A DNA stretch of 36,721 nucleotides from Streptomyces sp. MUM 203J (lineage in GTDB: Bacteria; Actinomycetota; Actinomycetes; Streptomycetales; Streptomycetaceae). The notes beneath the pieces were generated by a model, which did not search any database, had not been told where the DNA came from, and was given only the letters and a program-made list of their open reading frames with translations. The position numbers were made by a program, and so were the translations under genes. The DNA lies in contig NZ_JADWYO010000061.1 in NCBI RefSeq assembly GCF_022414595.1, positions 1 through 36,721 of the forward strand, given 5' to 3'. Shown here in pieces: positions 15,537 to 22,642 of this stretch. Position 1 is the stretch's first letter. Each line of letters begins with the position of its first letter.

Positions 15537-16307
15537 TCAGTACGGGTACGGCCGGCCGTTCTGGTCGTAGCCGTGGGCGGGCTGCTGGTCCTGCGGGAGG
15601 TCGCGCTGCGGGGGCACCCACACGCCGCCGGGCGGGGTGTCCATGCCGTACTGGGGGGCGTCCTGGCCGGAATAGCCGCCGCCGATGTACGGGTCGGAGT
15701 AGGCGGCGTACTGCTGCTGGTCGTCGGTGCCGTACCCGTAGCCGTAGCCATATCCGTACGCGGTGGTGTCCCCGTACGCGGTGGTGTCCCCGTACACGGT
15801 GGTGTCCCCGTACGCGGAGGTGTCCCCGTACGCGGTGCCGGGGTGCGGGGCGTACGCGGTGGCGGACAGGTCCGCGTCCTCCGTGCCGGGTACCGGGTAC
15901 GGGTCCGTGGCGGGGTCCGGCAGAGCGGTGTCCGACGGGGCTGCGTCCTGCGCGGGGTGCCCGTCCCCCTCCCCGTACTCCAGCCCGGAGACCTCCAGGG
16001 TCGGAGCGGCGTCCCTGGTCGCGGTTCTGCGGCGGCGGCTTGAGCCGGGGCGTCCGCCGAGCGCCCATCCGGTGGAGAAGCCACGCATGAAGGACAGCGT
16101 GACCAGGGCCTGGCCGAAGAGGAAGGTGACCGCTCCGGCGACGATCAGCGGGACGGAGGACAGCAGGACGCCGACGGGCACACCGAGGAAGCCGAAGAAG
16201 GCGACCAGCCGCCAGCGCAGCCGTGCCTTGTACTGGAGGAGCACTTCACCGAGCAGCCACAGCGCGACGACACCGAACGCGATGTAGAGGACCGTCCACC
16301 AGCCCAT
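15537..16307 (-). CDS. Membrane protein with Tyr-Gly-Asp-Thr repeat tail
   Basis: 256-residue protein of unknown function. It has two or three membrane helices in the first 75 residues (WTVLYIAFGVVALWLLGEVLL, RLVAFFGFLGVPVGVLL, LIVAGAVTFLFGQALVTLSF), then a long acidic, probably cytoplasmic or exposed tail. The tail includes 6-residue repeats of the type AYGDTT (about residues 155-180), a run of four or five Tyr-Gly dipeptides, and a Gln/Pro/Tyr-rich end (NGRPYPY). Streptomycete homologues share the helices; the tail looks fast evolving. ATG 16307 is preceded by AAGGAAAGGGG. It lies downstream of metF on the same strand with a 51-nt gap. Confidence 0.82.
   Translation of the reverse strand: MGWWTVLYIAFGVVALWLLGEVLLQYKARLRWRLVAFFGFLGVPVGVLLSSVPLIVAGAVTFLFGQALVTLSFMRGFSTGWALGGRPGSSRRRRTATRDAAPTLEVSGLEYGEGDGHPAQDAAPSDTALPDPATDPYPVPGTEDADLSATAYAPHPGTAYGDTSAYGDTTVYGDTTAYGDTTAYGYGYGYGYGTDDQQQYAAYSDPYIGGGYSGQDAPQYGMDTPPGGVWVPPQRDLPQDQQPAHGYDQNGRPYPY
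15754..15843 (-). repeat. 18-bp tandem repeat inside the membrane protein gene
   Basis: Four near-identical 18-bp units (CCGTACGCGGTGGTGTCC on the plus strand, starting at 15754, 15772, 15790 and 15808) and a degenerate fifth at 15826. Each encodes one Tyr-Gly-Asp-Thr-Thr-Ala-type hexapeptide. The unit length keeps the frame, so copy number could vary without breaking the protein. The Tyr-Gly dipeptide codons next to it (about 15730-15759) are a second short repeat. Confidence 0.85.
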
Positions 16308-16358
16308 ACCCGCCCCTTTCCTTCGGCCGCCGCCTCGGGACGTGACGGGTACGGCCGG

Positions 16359-17273
16359 TCAGGACTGCGGGTGCAGTCCGAGGTTTTCGTAGATCTCGAG
16401 CGTCGCCGTGGAGTTGTTGAGCGTGATGAAGTGCAGCCCGGGCACACCTTCGGACAGCAATCGTGCGCAAAACTCGGTTGCGAACTCTAGACCTACGGAG
16501 CGTACAGCCGCCGCGTCGTCCTTGACCGCGAGGATCCGCTCTTTCACGGCCGGGGGGAACGCGGCGTTACTGAGCTGTGGCAGCCTGTCAAGCTGCCTGA
16601 CCGCGGTCACCGGCATGACCTCGGGAATGATCGGGGTGTCGCACCCGGCGGCGGCGACCCGGTCGCGGAGCCGCAGGTAGGTGTCCGGGTCGAAGAACAT
16701 CTGGGTGATCGCGTAGTCGGCGCCCGCACGGCACTTGTCGACGAAATGGCGGACGTCGGTGTCCCAGTCCGTGGACCGCGGGTGCATCTCGGGGAAGGCG
16801 GCGACACCCACGCAGAAGTCGCCTGCCTCCTTGATGAGGTGCACCAGGTCGGCCGCGTAGTGGACACCCTCCGGGTGCGGGACCCATTCACCCATGGGGT
16901 CGCCGGGCGGGTCGCCGCGCAGCGCGAGCATGTTGCGGATCCCGGCGTCGGCGAACTGGCCGACCATGTTGCGCAGCTCCGCGACCGAATGGCCGACGGC
17001 GGTCAGGTGGGCGACCGGGGTGAGCGTGGTGTCGGCGGCGATCTCCTGGGTGGCCTTGACGGTCCCGGCACGGGTGGAACCGCCCGCTCCGTACGTCACG
17101 GAGACGAAGCTGGGCGCCACCGCCTCGACGCGGCGCAGCGCGTTCCAGAGGTTCCGCTCGCCCTTCTCGGTCTTGGGCGCCCAGAACTCGAAGGAGTACG
17201 TGGTGCCGTTCGCGAGCAGGTCGCGCACGGTGCGGGCGCGATCTGTCCTGGTGGAGGGTGTGCCATGGGCCAT
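16359..17273 (-). CDS. metF: 5,10-methylenetetrahydrofolate reductase
   Basis: 304-residue FAD enzyme reducing 5,10-methylene-THF to 5-methyl-THF, the methyl donor for methionine synthesis. Family landmarks: FEFWAPKTEKGERNLW near the N-terminus, FVSVTYGAGGSTR, the RNMLALRGDPPG loop, VAAFPEMHP, DYAITQMFFDPDTYLRL and PIIPEVMPVT. The length is normal. The start ATG 17273 has no ribosome site; it sits 6 nt after a -10, so translation is probably leaderless. I see no SAM or cobalamin riboswitch in the 160 nt upstream. It is followed on the same strand by the repeat-tailed membrane protein. Confidence 0.95.
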   Translation of the reverse strand: MAHGTPSTRTDRARTVRDLLANGTTYSFEFWAPKTEKGERNLWNALRRVEAVAPSFVSVTYGAGGSTRAGTVKATQEIAADTTLTPVAHLTAVGHSVAELRNMVGQFADAGIRNMLALRGDPPGDPMGEWVPHPEGVHYAADLVHLIKEAGDFCVGVAAFPEMHPRSTDWDTDVRHFVDKCRAGADYAITQMFFDPDTYLRLRDRVAAAGCDTPIIPEVMPVTAVRQLDRLPQLSNAAFPPAVKERILAVKDDAAAVRSVGLEFATEFCARLLSEGVPGLHFITLNNSTATLEIYENLGLHPQS

Positions 17274-17279
17274 ACCGGC

Positions 17280-17308
17280 AGGTTAGTCACCCCTGCCCGG
17301 TCACCCAA
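17280..17308 (-). promoter_or_regulatory. Promoter of metF
   Basis: Minus strand: TTGGGT (17308-17303), 17-bp spacer, TAACCT (17285-17280), then 6 nt to the metF ATG. Good spacing; predicts a leaderless transcript. Confidence 0.65.
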
Positions 17309-17435
17309 CCGGACCAGGGGTGGTTTGAGCGGTTTGCCAGAATCTTGTCCACGCTTCGGACACTCGGCGCCCGAAAATGCCTGTTGGGGCGCAGTTCTGT
17401 CTCACCAAGCGGACAGCGACGTCGGTGGAGCGCGG

Positions 17436-18092
17436 CTATCCGGCCGTGCGCTCCCGTATCCGGCGGGCCAGGTCGGCGGTGGCCGCGGCCGGGTCGTCGG
17501 CCTCGGTGACGGCGCGGACGACCACGATCCGGCGGGCGCCCGCGTCCAGGACCTGGTCCAGGTTGGCCGCGTCGATGCCGCCGATGGCGAACCAGGGCCG
17601 CTCCTGGCCCAGCGAGGCCGCGTACCGCACCAGGTCCAGACCGGGGGCGTGCCGCCCCGGTTTGGTGGGGGTGGGCCAGCAGGGTCCGGTGCAGAAGTAG
17701 TCCACGCCCGGCTCCGCGACCGCCGCGGCCACCTCCGCCTCGGCGTGCGTGGAGCGGCCGATCAGCACCCCGTCGCCCAGGATGGCGCGGGCCGCGGGCA
17801 CGGGCAGGTCGCCCTGGCCGAGGTGCAGCACGTCGGAACCCGCGGCGTGCGCCACGTCGGCGCGGTCGTTCACCGCGAGCAGCTTGCCGTGCCGTCGGCA
17901 GGCGTCCGCGAACACCGCGAGGTGCTCCAGCTCCTGCCCCGCCTCCATGCCCTTGTCGCGGAGCTGCACGATGTCCACGCCGGCGCCCAGAACGGCGTCG
18001 AGGAACTCGGGGAGGTCCTTCTGCCGGGTGCGCGCGTCGGTGCAGAGGTAGAGACGGGCGTCGGCCAGGCGGGCGCGGGCGGTGCTGGGCAT
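17436..18092 (-). CDS. thiE: Thiamine-phosphate synthase ThiE
   Basis: 218-residue TIM-barrel enzyme joining HMP-PP and the thiazole phosphate to make thiamine monophosphate. Motifs: DIVQLRDKGMEAG (pyrophosphate/Mg region), VNDRADVAHAAGSDVLHLGQGDLP, the loop DYFCTGPCWPTPTKPGR and the phosphate-binding FAIGGIDAANL. ATG 18092 fits the family start; the open frame extends 71 codons further but crosses a terminator hairpin at 18116-18160. The other thiazole genes (thiO, thiS, thiG) are 2 kb away on the opposite strand under a TPP riboswitch. No riboswitch precedes thiE itself. Confidence 0.93.
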   Translation of the reverse strand: MPSTARARLADARLYLCTDARTRQKDLPEFLDAVLGAGVDIVQLRDKGMEAGQELEHLAVFADACRRHGKLLAVNDRADVAHAAGSDVLHLGQGDLPVPAARAILGDGVLIGRSTHAEAEVAAAVAEPGVDYFCTGPCWPTPTKPGRHAPGLDLVRYAASLGQERPWFAIGGIDAANLDQVLDAGARRIVVVRAVTEADDPAAATADLARRIRERTAG

Positions 18093-18115
18093 GGGCGGTG
18101 TTCCCCCCGTTGAGC

Positions 18116-18160
18116 GGCGGCACCCGGGGCGGGGCCTGTGGCCCCGCCCCGGGTGCCGCC
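18116..18160 (-). terminator. 21-bp hairpin between the Rv2175c-like gene and thiE
   Basis: Perfect 21-bp inverted repeat (18116-18136 and 18140-18160) with loop TGT. It follows the Rv2175c-like stop by 39 nt and ends 24 nt before the thiE start. It should stop transcription from upstream; if thiE is transcribed from its own promoter, the available space is only about 24 nt, so partial readthrough may feed thiE. Confidence 0.85.
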
Positions 18161-18199
18161 GGTGTCGATGGCGTACGGGTCGTGCTGGGCAGTGCTGGT

Positions 18200-18565
18200 T
18201 CAGACGGCGAGCGCCTGGGCGCGGCGCTTCACCTCCGTGCCGCGATTCTCCGCCAGAGCCTGCGCGGGCGTGCCCGGCAGCGAGGCGTCGGGAGTGAAGA
18301 GCCACTCCAGCATCTCTTCGTCGGTGAAGCCGTCGTCCCTGAGGAGCGTCAGAGTCCCGGACAGGCCCTTGACGACCCTGTCGTCCTTGATGAAGGCGGC
18401 GGGCACCTGGAGCGTGCGGTTCTCACCGCGGCGCACCGCGATCAGCTGGCCCTCTTTGACGAGCTGCCGCACCCTCGTCACCTCGACGTCGAGCATCTCG
18501 GCGATGTCGGGGAGGTGGAGCCAGGCGGGGACGAGCGCATCGGTCTTCGCGTCAATCTCGGTCAC
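18200..18565 (-). CDS. Rv2175c-family DNA-binding protein
   Basis: 121-residue basic protein of the Rv2175c family. An N-terminal winged-helix/helix-turn-helix-like segment (WLHLPDIAEMLDVEVTRVRQLVKEGQLIAV) is followed by a C-terminal helical domain (DDGFTDEEMLEWLFTPDASLPG). In M. tuberculosis, Rv2175c binds DNA and is phosphorylated by the neighbouring kinase PknL; here a PASTA kinase lies 4 kb away, so a similar relation is possible but not shown. The GTG start at 18565 is preceded by CAGGCT 6 nt upstream, an imperfect -10 that would give a leaderless mRNA. Confidence 0.85.
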   Translation of the reverse strand: MTEIDAKTDALVPAWLHLPDIAEMLDVEVTRVRQLVKEGQLIAVRRGENRTLQVPAAFIKDDRVVKGLSGTLTLLRDDGFTDEEMLEWLFTPDASLPGTPAQALAENRGTEVKRRAQALAV

Positions 18566-18611
18566 ACCCCAAGCCTGCCATCCCGCGCTGACAGCCGGTA
18601 CCGGGGCCGGG

Positions 18612-18640
18612 CCGTACGGGCGGGGCCGGGCCCCGTACGG
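18612..18640 (-). terminator. Hairpin downstream of the BphA4-like reductase
   Basis: CCGTACGGG (18612-18620) and its complement CCCGTACGG (18632-18640) with an 11-nt GC-rich loop, 10 nt past the reductase stop on the minus strand. Confidence 0.6.
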
Positions 18641-18649
18641 GGGGTGCCC

Positions 18650-19876
18650 TCAGCCCCGTACCGCTGCCTTCAGCGGCACCGCCGGGTCCGCGACGCGGGC
18701 CGGGTCCAGCGGTGCGCCCGACTCGATGAGGCGCCGCCCCTGCGCCAGGTCGCGCGGCCGTCCCACCGCGAGCAGCCCCACCAGGGCGCCCTCGCGCAGC
18801 CAGGCCGCCGACCAGGCGGCGTCCGCGGGGTCACCCCGCCGGACCATGGTGTCGGCGCCCTCGTGGTGGCCCGCGTACTGGACGAACCGGCCGAACTGCT
18901 CGGACCAGAAGTACGGCACCGGGTCGTACGGGGGCGGCTCCTCGCCCAGGATGTCGGCGGCGACCGTGCGCGGCCCCTGGAGCGCGTTGTCCCAGTGGTG
19001 GACCAGCAGCCGCCTGCCGTAGCGCGCGGACGGGAAGGAGGCGCAGTCACCGACCGCGTACACGTCCGGCAGCGAGGTGCGCAGACGGTCGTCGGCGGTG
19101 ACCGAGCCGTCCGGGTCCAGGGCGACACCGGATCCGGTCAGCCAGCCGGTGGCGGGCCGCGCGCCGACCCCGACGACCACCGCCCCGGCGGGCAGCGCCC
19201 GGCCGTCGTCCAGCAGCACCTGCCCGGGCTCGATCCGTGCCACGCGCGCGTGGGTCACCAGCCGGGCGCCGCTCTCCTCGTACCAGGCGGCCATCGGAGC
19301 GGCCACCTCGGCGGGCAGCGCCCCGGCCAGCGGGTGCTCGGCGGCCTCCACCACGGTGACCGCGCAGCCCGCCTCACGCGCGGCCGTGGCGAACTCGGCG
19401 CCGATCCAGCCCGCGCCCACGACCACGACGTCGCACTGCTCCGCGAGCACCGGCCTGAGCCGCTCCGCGTCGTCCAGGGTCCGCAGCAGATGCACCCCCG
19501 GCACACCCTCGGCTCCGGGCAGGCTCACGGGTACCGCACCGGTGGCGATCACGAGCGCGTCGTACGGCACGGGTCCGGCCTCGGTGTCGACCACCCGGTC
19601 CTCGGGCCGCAGCGCGGAGACCTCCACACCCAGCCGGAGTTCGATGCCGAGCGCCTCGAAGTCCACCTCGAAGGCGGAGCCCTCGGCCTTGCCGAGCAGA
19701 TACGCCTTGGACAGCGGCGGCCGGTCGTACGGCTGGTGGGGCTCCGCCCCGATCAGCAGCACGGGTCCGGTGAACCCGCGCTCGCGCAGGGCCACGGCGG
19801 TCTGGACGCCCGCCATGCCCGCGCCGACGATGACGGCCCGCCGCCCGGCGCTCTCTCTGGTCCGCTGCTCAGTCAC
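18650..19876 (-). CDS. NAD(P)/FAD-dependent ferredoxin-reductase-like protein (BphA4 type)
   Basis: 408-residue pyridine-nucleotide-disulfide-fold flavoprotein. The first FAD motif is VIVGAGMAGVQTAVALRERG (residues 15-34); YDRPPLSKAYL is the signature of BphA4/rubredoxin-reductase-like enzymes; the NAD(P) motif is VVVVGAGWIGAEFATAAREAG; the C-terminal FAD motif is DVYAVGDCASF, followed by HHWDNALQGPRTVAADILG. It probably transfers electrons from NADH to a small iron-sulfur partner; no ferredoxin or oxygenase is adjacent, so the partner is unknown. The GTG start at 19876 has a -10 hexamer 6 nt upstream and no ribosome site. It diverges from the thiO operon. Confidence 0.88.
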   Translation of the reverse strand: MTEQRTRESAGRRAVIVGAGMAGVQTAVALRERGFTGPVLLIGAEPHQPYDRPPLSKAYLLGKAEGSAFEVDFEALGIELRLGVEVSALRPEDRVVDTEAGPVPYDALVIATGAVPVSLPGAEGVPGVHLLRTLDDAERLRPVLAEQCDVVVVGAGWIGAEFATAAREAGCAVTVVEAAEHPLAGALPAEVAAPMAAWYEESGARLVTHARVARIEPGQVLLDDGRALPAGAVVVGVGARPATGWLTGSGVALDPDGSVTADDRLRTSLPDVYAVGDCASFPSARYGRRLLVHHWDNALQGPRTVAADILGEEPPPYDPVPYFWSEQFGRFVQYAGHHEGADTMVRRGDPADAAWSAAWLREGALVGLLAVGRPRDLAQGRRLIESGAPLDPARVADPAVPLKAAVRG

Positions 19877-19882
19877 ACCGTC

Positions 19883-19888
19883 ACCTTA
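19883..19888 (-). promoter_or_regulatory. -10 element of the BphA4-like reductase gene
   Basis: TAAGGT on the minus strand, ending 6 nt before the GTG start, predicts a leaderless transcript. The -35 region is weak. Confidence 0.45.
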
Positions 19889-20002
19889 CGCACCTGATGC
19901 ACCGTCAGCACAGGGACGGAAGGCGCCCGGGGTGGGCGCGGCCGTGACGGGCGGCCCTACTGCCCGCCGTCGCGTGGGGTTAGTCTGGGCCCGCCATACG
20001 CA

Positions 20003-20094
20003 CTCGCGGGAGCCCGGGGCACCGGGCTGAGAGGGAGGCTGCAGCCGCCTCCGACCGTACGAACCTGATCCGGGTCATGCCGGCGAAGGGAGGG
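20003..20094 (+). ncRNA. TPP riboswitch (THI element)
   Basis: Matches the thiamine pyrophosphate aptamer: the conserved CTGAGAGG (20027-20034) of the pyrimidine-sensing arm, a variable stem GAGGCTGCAGCCGCCTC, then ACCGTACGAACCTGATCCGG and GTCATGCCGGCGAAGGGA of the pyrophosphate-sensing arm. The purine run AAGGGAGG at its 3' end also serves as the thiO ribosome site (ATG at 20106), so TPP binding would hide it and block translation. A likely -10, TAGTCT at 19981-19986, places transcription start near 19993. Controls thiO-thiS-thiG. Confidence 0.95.
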
Positions 20095-20105
20095 GCTGGA
20101 CACCC

Positions 20106-21386
20106 ATGTCGCGAAGCAGCGCGTCGCGCAGCAGTACGAGCGGTACGGCCGCCGACGTCCTCGTCATCGGAGGCGGGATCATCGGCCTGGTCACGGCCTG
20201 GCGGGCCGCGCAGCGGGGGCTGCGCACCGCCGTGGTGGACCCCGAGCCCGGGGGCGGCGCCGCCCAGGTGGCGGCGGGGATGCTGGCCGCGGTCAGCGAG
20301 CTGCACTACGGGGAGGAGACGCTTCTCGGTCTCAATCTGGCCTCGGCAGAGCGCTATCCGGACTTCGTCGCGGAGCTGGAGGACGCCACCGGGCGTGACG
20401 TCGGCTACCGGGCGTGCGGCACGCTGGCCGTGGCGCTGGACGCCGACGACCGGGCGCACCTGCGGGAGCTGCACGCGCTCCAGCAGCGCTGCGGACTGGA
20501 GTCGGAGTGGCTGTCCGGCCGCGAGTGCCGCCGTCTGGAGCCGATGCTGGCCCCGGGCGTGCGCGGCGGGCTGCGGGCGGACGGCGACCACCAGGTGGAC
20601 CCGCGGCGGCTCGCGGCGGCACTGGTGGCGGCCTGCGGACGCGCCGGAGTGGTGTTCCACCGTGCCTGGGCGGACCGGCTGTCGGTGGTACGGGACCGCG
20701 CACAGGGGGTCGTGCTGGGCGACGGCACCGAGCTGGCCGCCGGGCTGACCGTGCTGGCCGGGGGCAGTCACAGCGGGCGCCTGGCCGGTGTCCCGGGGGA
20801 CGCGCTTCCTCCCGTACGGCCGGTGAAGGGGCAGATCGTCCGGCTGGCCGTGCCCGAGGCGTACGCGCCGTTCCTCAGCCGTACGGTGCGGGCCGTGGTG
20901 CGGGGCAGCCATGTGTACCTGGTGCCGCGCGAGAACGGCGAGCTGGTGGTGGGCGCGACGAGCGAGGAGCTGGGCTGGGACACCACGGTGACGGCCGGGG
21001 GCGTGTACGAGCTGCTGCGGGACGCGCACGAACTGGTACCCGGCATCACCGAGCTGCCGCTCACGGAGACCCGGGCGGGGCTGCGGCCCGGCTCACCCGA
21101 CAACGCGCCGTTGCTGGGGCCCTCGGCACTCCCGGGGCTGGTACTGGCGACCGGACACTACCGGAACGGTGTGCTGCTGACGCCGGTCACCGGTGACGTG
21201 ATGGCGGCGGTGCTCACGGGCGGGGAGGTCCCCGAGGAGGCCCGTGCGTTCACGCCTGCCCGGTTCGCCACCGCGGGAACGTCCGGCCCAGTGCCCGGTG
21301 ACACGTCCGGAGGAATGCCCGGCGGCACCTCCGTGGGAACGCAGGCAGAAACGTCCGTGGAAGCGTCCGTAGGAGTTTCGGCATGA
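20106..21386 (+). CDS. thiO: Glycine oxidase ThiO
   Basis: 426-residue FAD enzyme oxidising glycine to iminoglyoxylate (dehydroglycine) for thiazole synthesis. N-terminal FAD motif VLVIGGGIIGLVTAWRAAQRG (about residues 19-39), then the DAO-fold blocks VDPRRLAAALVAAC, VRPVKGQIVRLA, VYLVPRENGELVVGATSEELGWD and the C-terminal GLRPGSPDNAPLLGPS and LATGHYRNGVLLTPVTGD. After about residue 385 comes an unusual low-complexity tail of about 40 residues rich in Gly, Ser, Thr and Val (for example GTSGPVPGDTSGGMPGGTS), not part of the catalytic fold. ATG 20106 has the ribosome site supplied by the riboswitch end. The stop overlaps thiS (ATGA). Confidence 0.94.
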   Translation: MSRSSASRSSTSGTAADVLVIGGGIIGLVTAWRAAQRGLRTAVVDPEPGGGAAQVAAGMLAAVSELHYGEETLLGLNLASAERYPDFVAELEDATGRDVGYRACGTLAVALDADDRAHLRELHALQQRCGLESEWLSGRECRRLEPMLAPGVRGGLRADGDHQVDPRRLAAALVAACGRAGVVFHRAWADRLSVVRDRAQGVVLGDGTELAAGLTVLAGGSHSGRLAGVPGDALPPVRPVKGQIVRLAVPEAYAPFLSRTVRAVVRGSHVYLVPRENGELVVGATSEELGWDTTVTAGGVYELLRDAHELVPGITELPLTETRAGLRPGSPDNAPLLGPSALPGLVLATGHYRNGVLLTPVTGDVMAAVLTGGEVPEEARAFTPARFATAGTSGPVPGDTSGGMPGGTSVGTQAETSVEASVGVSA

Positions 21387-21607
21387 CGAACGAGGTACGC
21401 GCGCGGGTCACCGTCTCCGTGAACGGTGAGCCCCGCGAGATCCCCGCCCCGACGGCGCTGGACACCCTGGTCGCCACGCTCACCACGGCGCCGTCCGGGG
21501 TGGCCGCCGCCGTCAACGAGACAGTCGTCCCGCGCGCGCAGTGGGCGGCGACGGTGCTGGCCGACGGTGACCGGGTCGAGGTCCTGACCGCCGTACAGGG
21601 AGGCTGA
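21383..21607 (+). CDS. thiS: Sulfur carrier protein ThiS
   Basis: 74-residue ubiquitin-fold sulfur carrier. It ends in the essential Gly-Gly (VQGG), which is adenylated and converted to thiocarboxylate before donating sulfur to ThiG. VNGEPREIPAPTALDTLV and DGDRVEVLTAVQGG match the family. The start overlaps the thiO stop by 4 nt with AGGAG upstream, and thiG starts 3 nt after its stop, so the three genes are tightly coupled. The thiF/moeB-type activating enzyme is not in the window. Confidence 0.95.
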   Translation: MTNEVRARVTVSVNGEPREIPAPTALDTLVATLTTAPSGVAAAVNETVVPRAQWAATVLADGDRVEVLTAVQGG

Positions 21608-21609
21608 CC

Positions 21610-22404
21610 ATGGCAGACGACCGGCTCACCATCGCCGGGACCACGTTCGGCTCCCGGCTGATCATGGGAACGGGCGGTGCGCCCAGCCTCGACGTGCTGG
21701 AGCGCGCCCTCGTGGCGAGCGGCACCGAGCTGACGACGGTCGCGATGCGGCGTCTCGACCCGACCGTGCAGGGGTCCGTGCTGTCGGTCCTGAACCGGCT
21801 GGGCATCCGGGTCCTGCCGAACACGGCGGGCTGCTTCACCGCGGGCGAGGCCGTGCTGACCGCCCGCCTCGCGCGCGAGGCGCTGGGCACGGACTGGGTG
21901 AAGCTGGAGGTCGTGGCGGACGAGCGGACGCTGCTGCCGGACCCCGTGGAGCTGCTGGACGCGGCGGAGACACTGGTCGACGACGGGTTCACGGTGCTGC
22001 CCTACACGAACGACGACCCGATCCTGGCTCGGAGGCTGGAGGACGTGGGCTGCGCGGCGATCATGCCGCTGGGTTCGCCCATCGGATCCGGGCTCGGCAT
22101 CAGGAACCCGCACAACTTCCAGCTGATCGTCGAGCACGCGCGCGTGCCGGTGATCCTGGACGCGGGGGCGGGGACGGCGTCGGATGCGGCGCTGGCGATG
22201 GAGCTGGGCTGCGGGGCGGTGATGCTGGCGTCGGCGGTTACGCGGGCGCAGGAGCCGGAACTGATGGCGCACGCCATGCGTCACGCGGTCGAGGCGGGGC
22301 GGCTCGCGTTCCGCGCGGGGCGCATTCCTCGACGGCACCACGCGCACGCGTCCTCCCCCGTCGAGGGCCAGGCGGTCCTGGACCCGGAGCGGCCGGCGTT
22401 CTGA
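21610..22404 (+). CDS. thiG: Thiazole synthase ThiG
   Basis: 264-residue TIM-barrel enzyme condensing DXP, ThiS-thiocarboxylate sulfur and dehydroglycine into thiazole phosphate. Landmarks: FGSRLIMGTGG at the N-terminus, LPNTAGCFTAGEAV, the Schiff-base lysine Lys98 in DWVKLEVVAD, CAAIMPLGSPIGSGLGI, VPVILDAGAGTASDAALAMELGC and VMLASAVTRAQEP. Normal length, with a short C-terminal His/Arg-rich stretch and a small tail. Last gene of the riboswitch-controlled operon. Confidence 0.96.
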   Translation: MADDRLTIAGTTFGSRLIMGTGGAPSLDVLERALVASGTELTTVAMRRLDPTVQGSVLSVLNRLGIRVLPNTAGCFTAGEAVLTARLAREALGTDWVKLEVVADERTLLPDPVELLDAAETLVDDGFTVLPYTNDDPILARRLEDVGCAAIMPLGSPIGSGLGIRNPHNFQLIVEHARVPVILDAGAGTASDAALAMELGCGAVMLASAVTRAQEPELMAHAMRHAVEAGRLAFRAGRIPRRHHAHASSPVEGQAVLDPERPAF

Positions 22405-22465
22405 CGGGTGCGGGGGCTGCACCGGCCCGGCGCGTCGCTCCTCCCCACCCCGCCCCTTCCCGGAA

Positions 22466-22482
22466 CCGGGGCTCCGCCCCGG
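22466..22482 (+). terminator. Terminator of the thi operon
   Basis: CCGGGGC-TCC-GCCCCGG, a 7-bp all-GC stem with a 3-nt loop, 61 nt after the thiG stop. Confidence 0.55.
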
Positions 22483-22629
22483 ACCCCGTCGCCGCTCCCT
22501 CAGGTCCTTCGAGCGGGGGTACGTCTCCGAGCACCGGACGCCGGGCGGGCCGAGACGCGCGGTGTCACAAGTTGGATGCACCTGGCTTCCGGTCATGTAC
22601 AGGGCGACCAGGGCCGATGAGCGGGCTCG

Positions 22630-22635
22630 TAGACT
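22630..22635 (+). promoter_or_regulatory. -10 element of the PASTA kinase gene
   Basis: TAGACT ends 7 nt before GTG 22643, predicting a leaderless transcript; no ribosome site is present before the GTG. The -35 region is not obvious. Confidence 0.5.
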
Positions 22636-22642
22636 CGGGCGC

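Noticed and set aside
17274..17435. Looked for a SAM or cobalamin riboswitch in front of metF
   Set aside because: The promoter -10 is 6 nt from the ATG, leaving no leader RNA; no conserved riboswitch boxes are seen.
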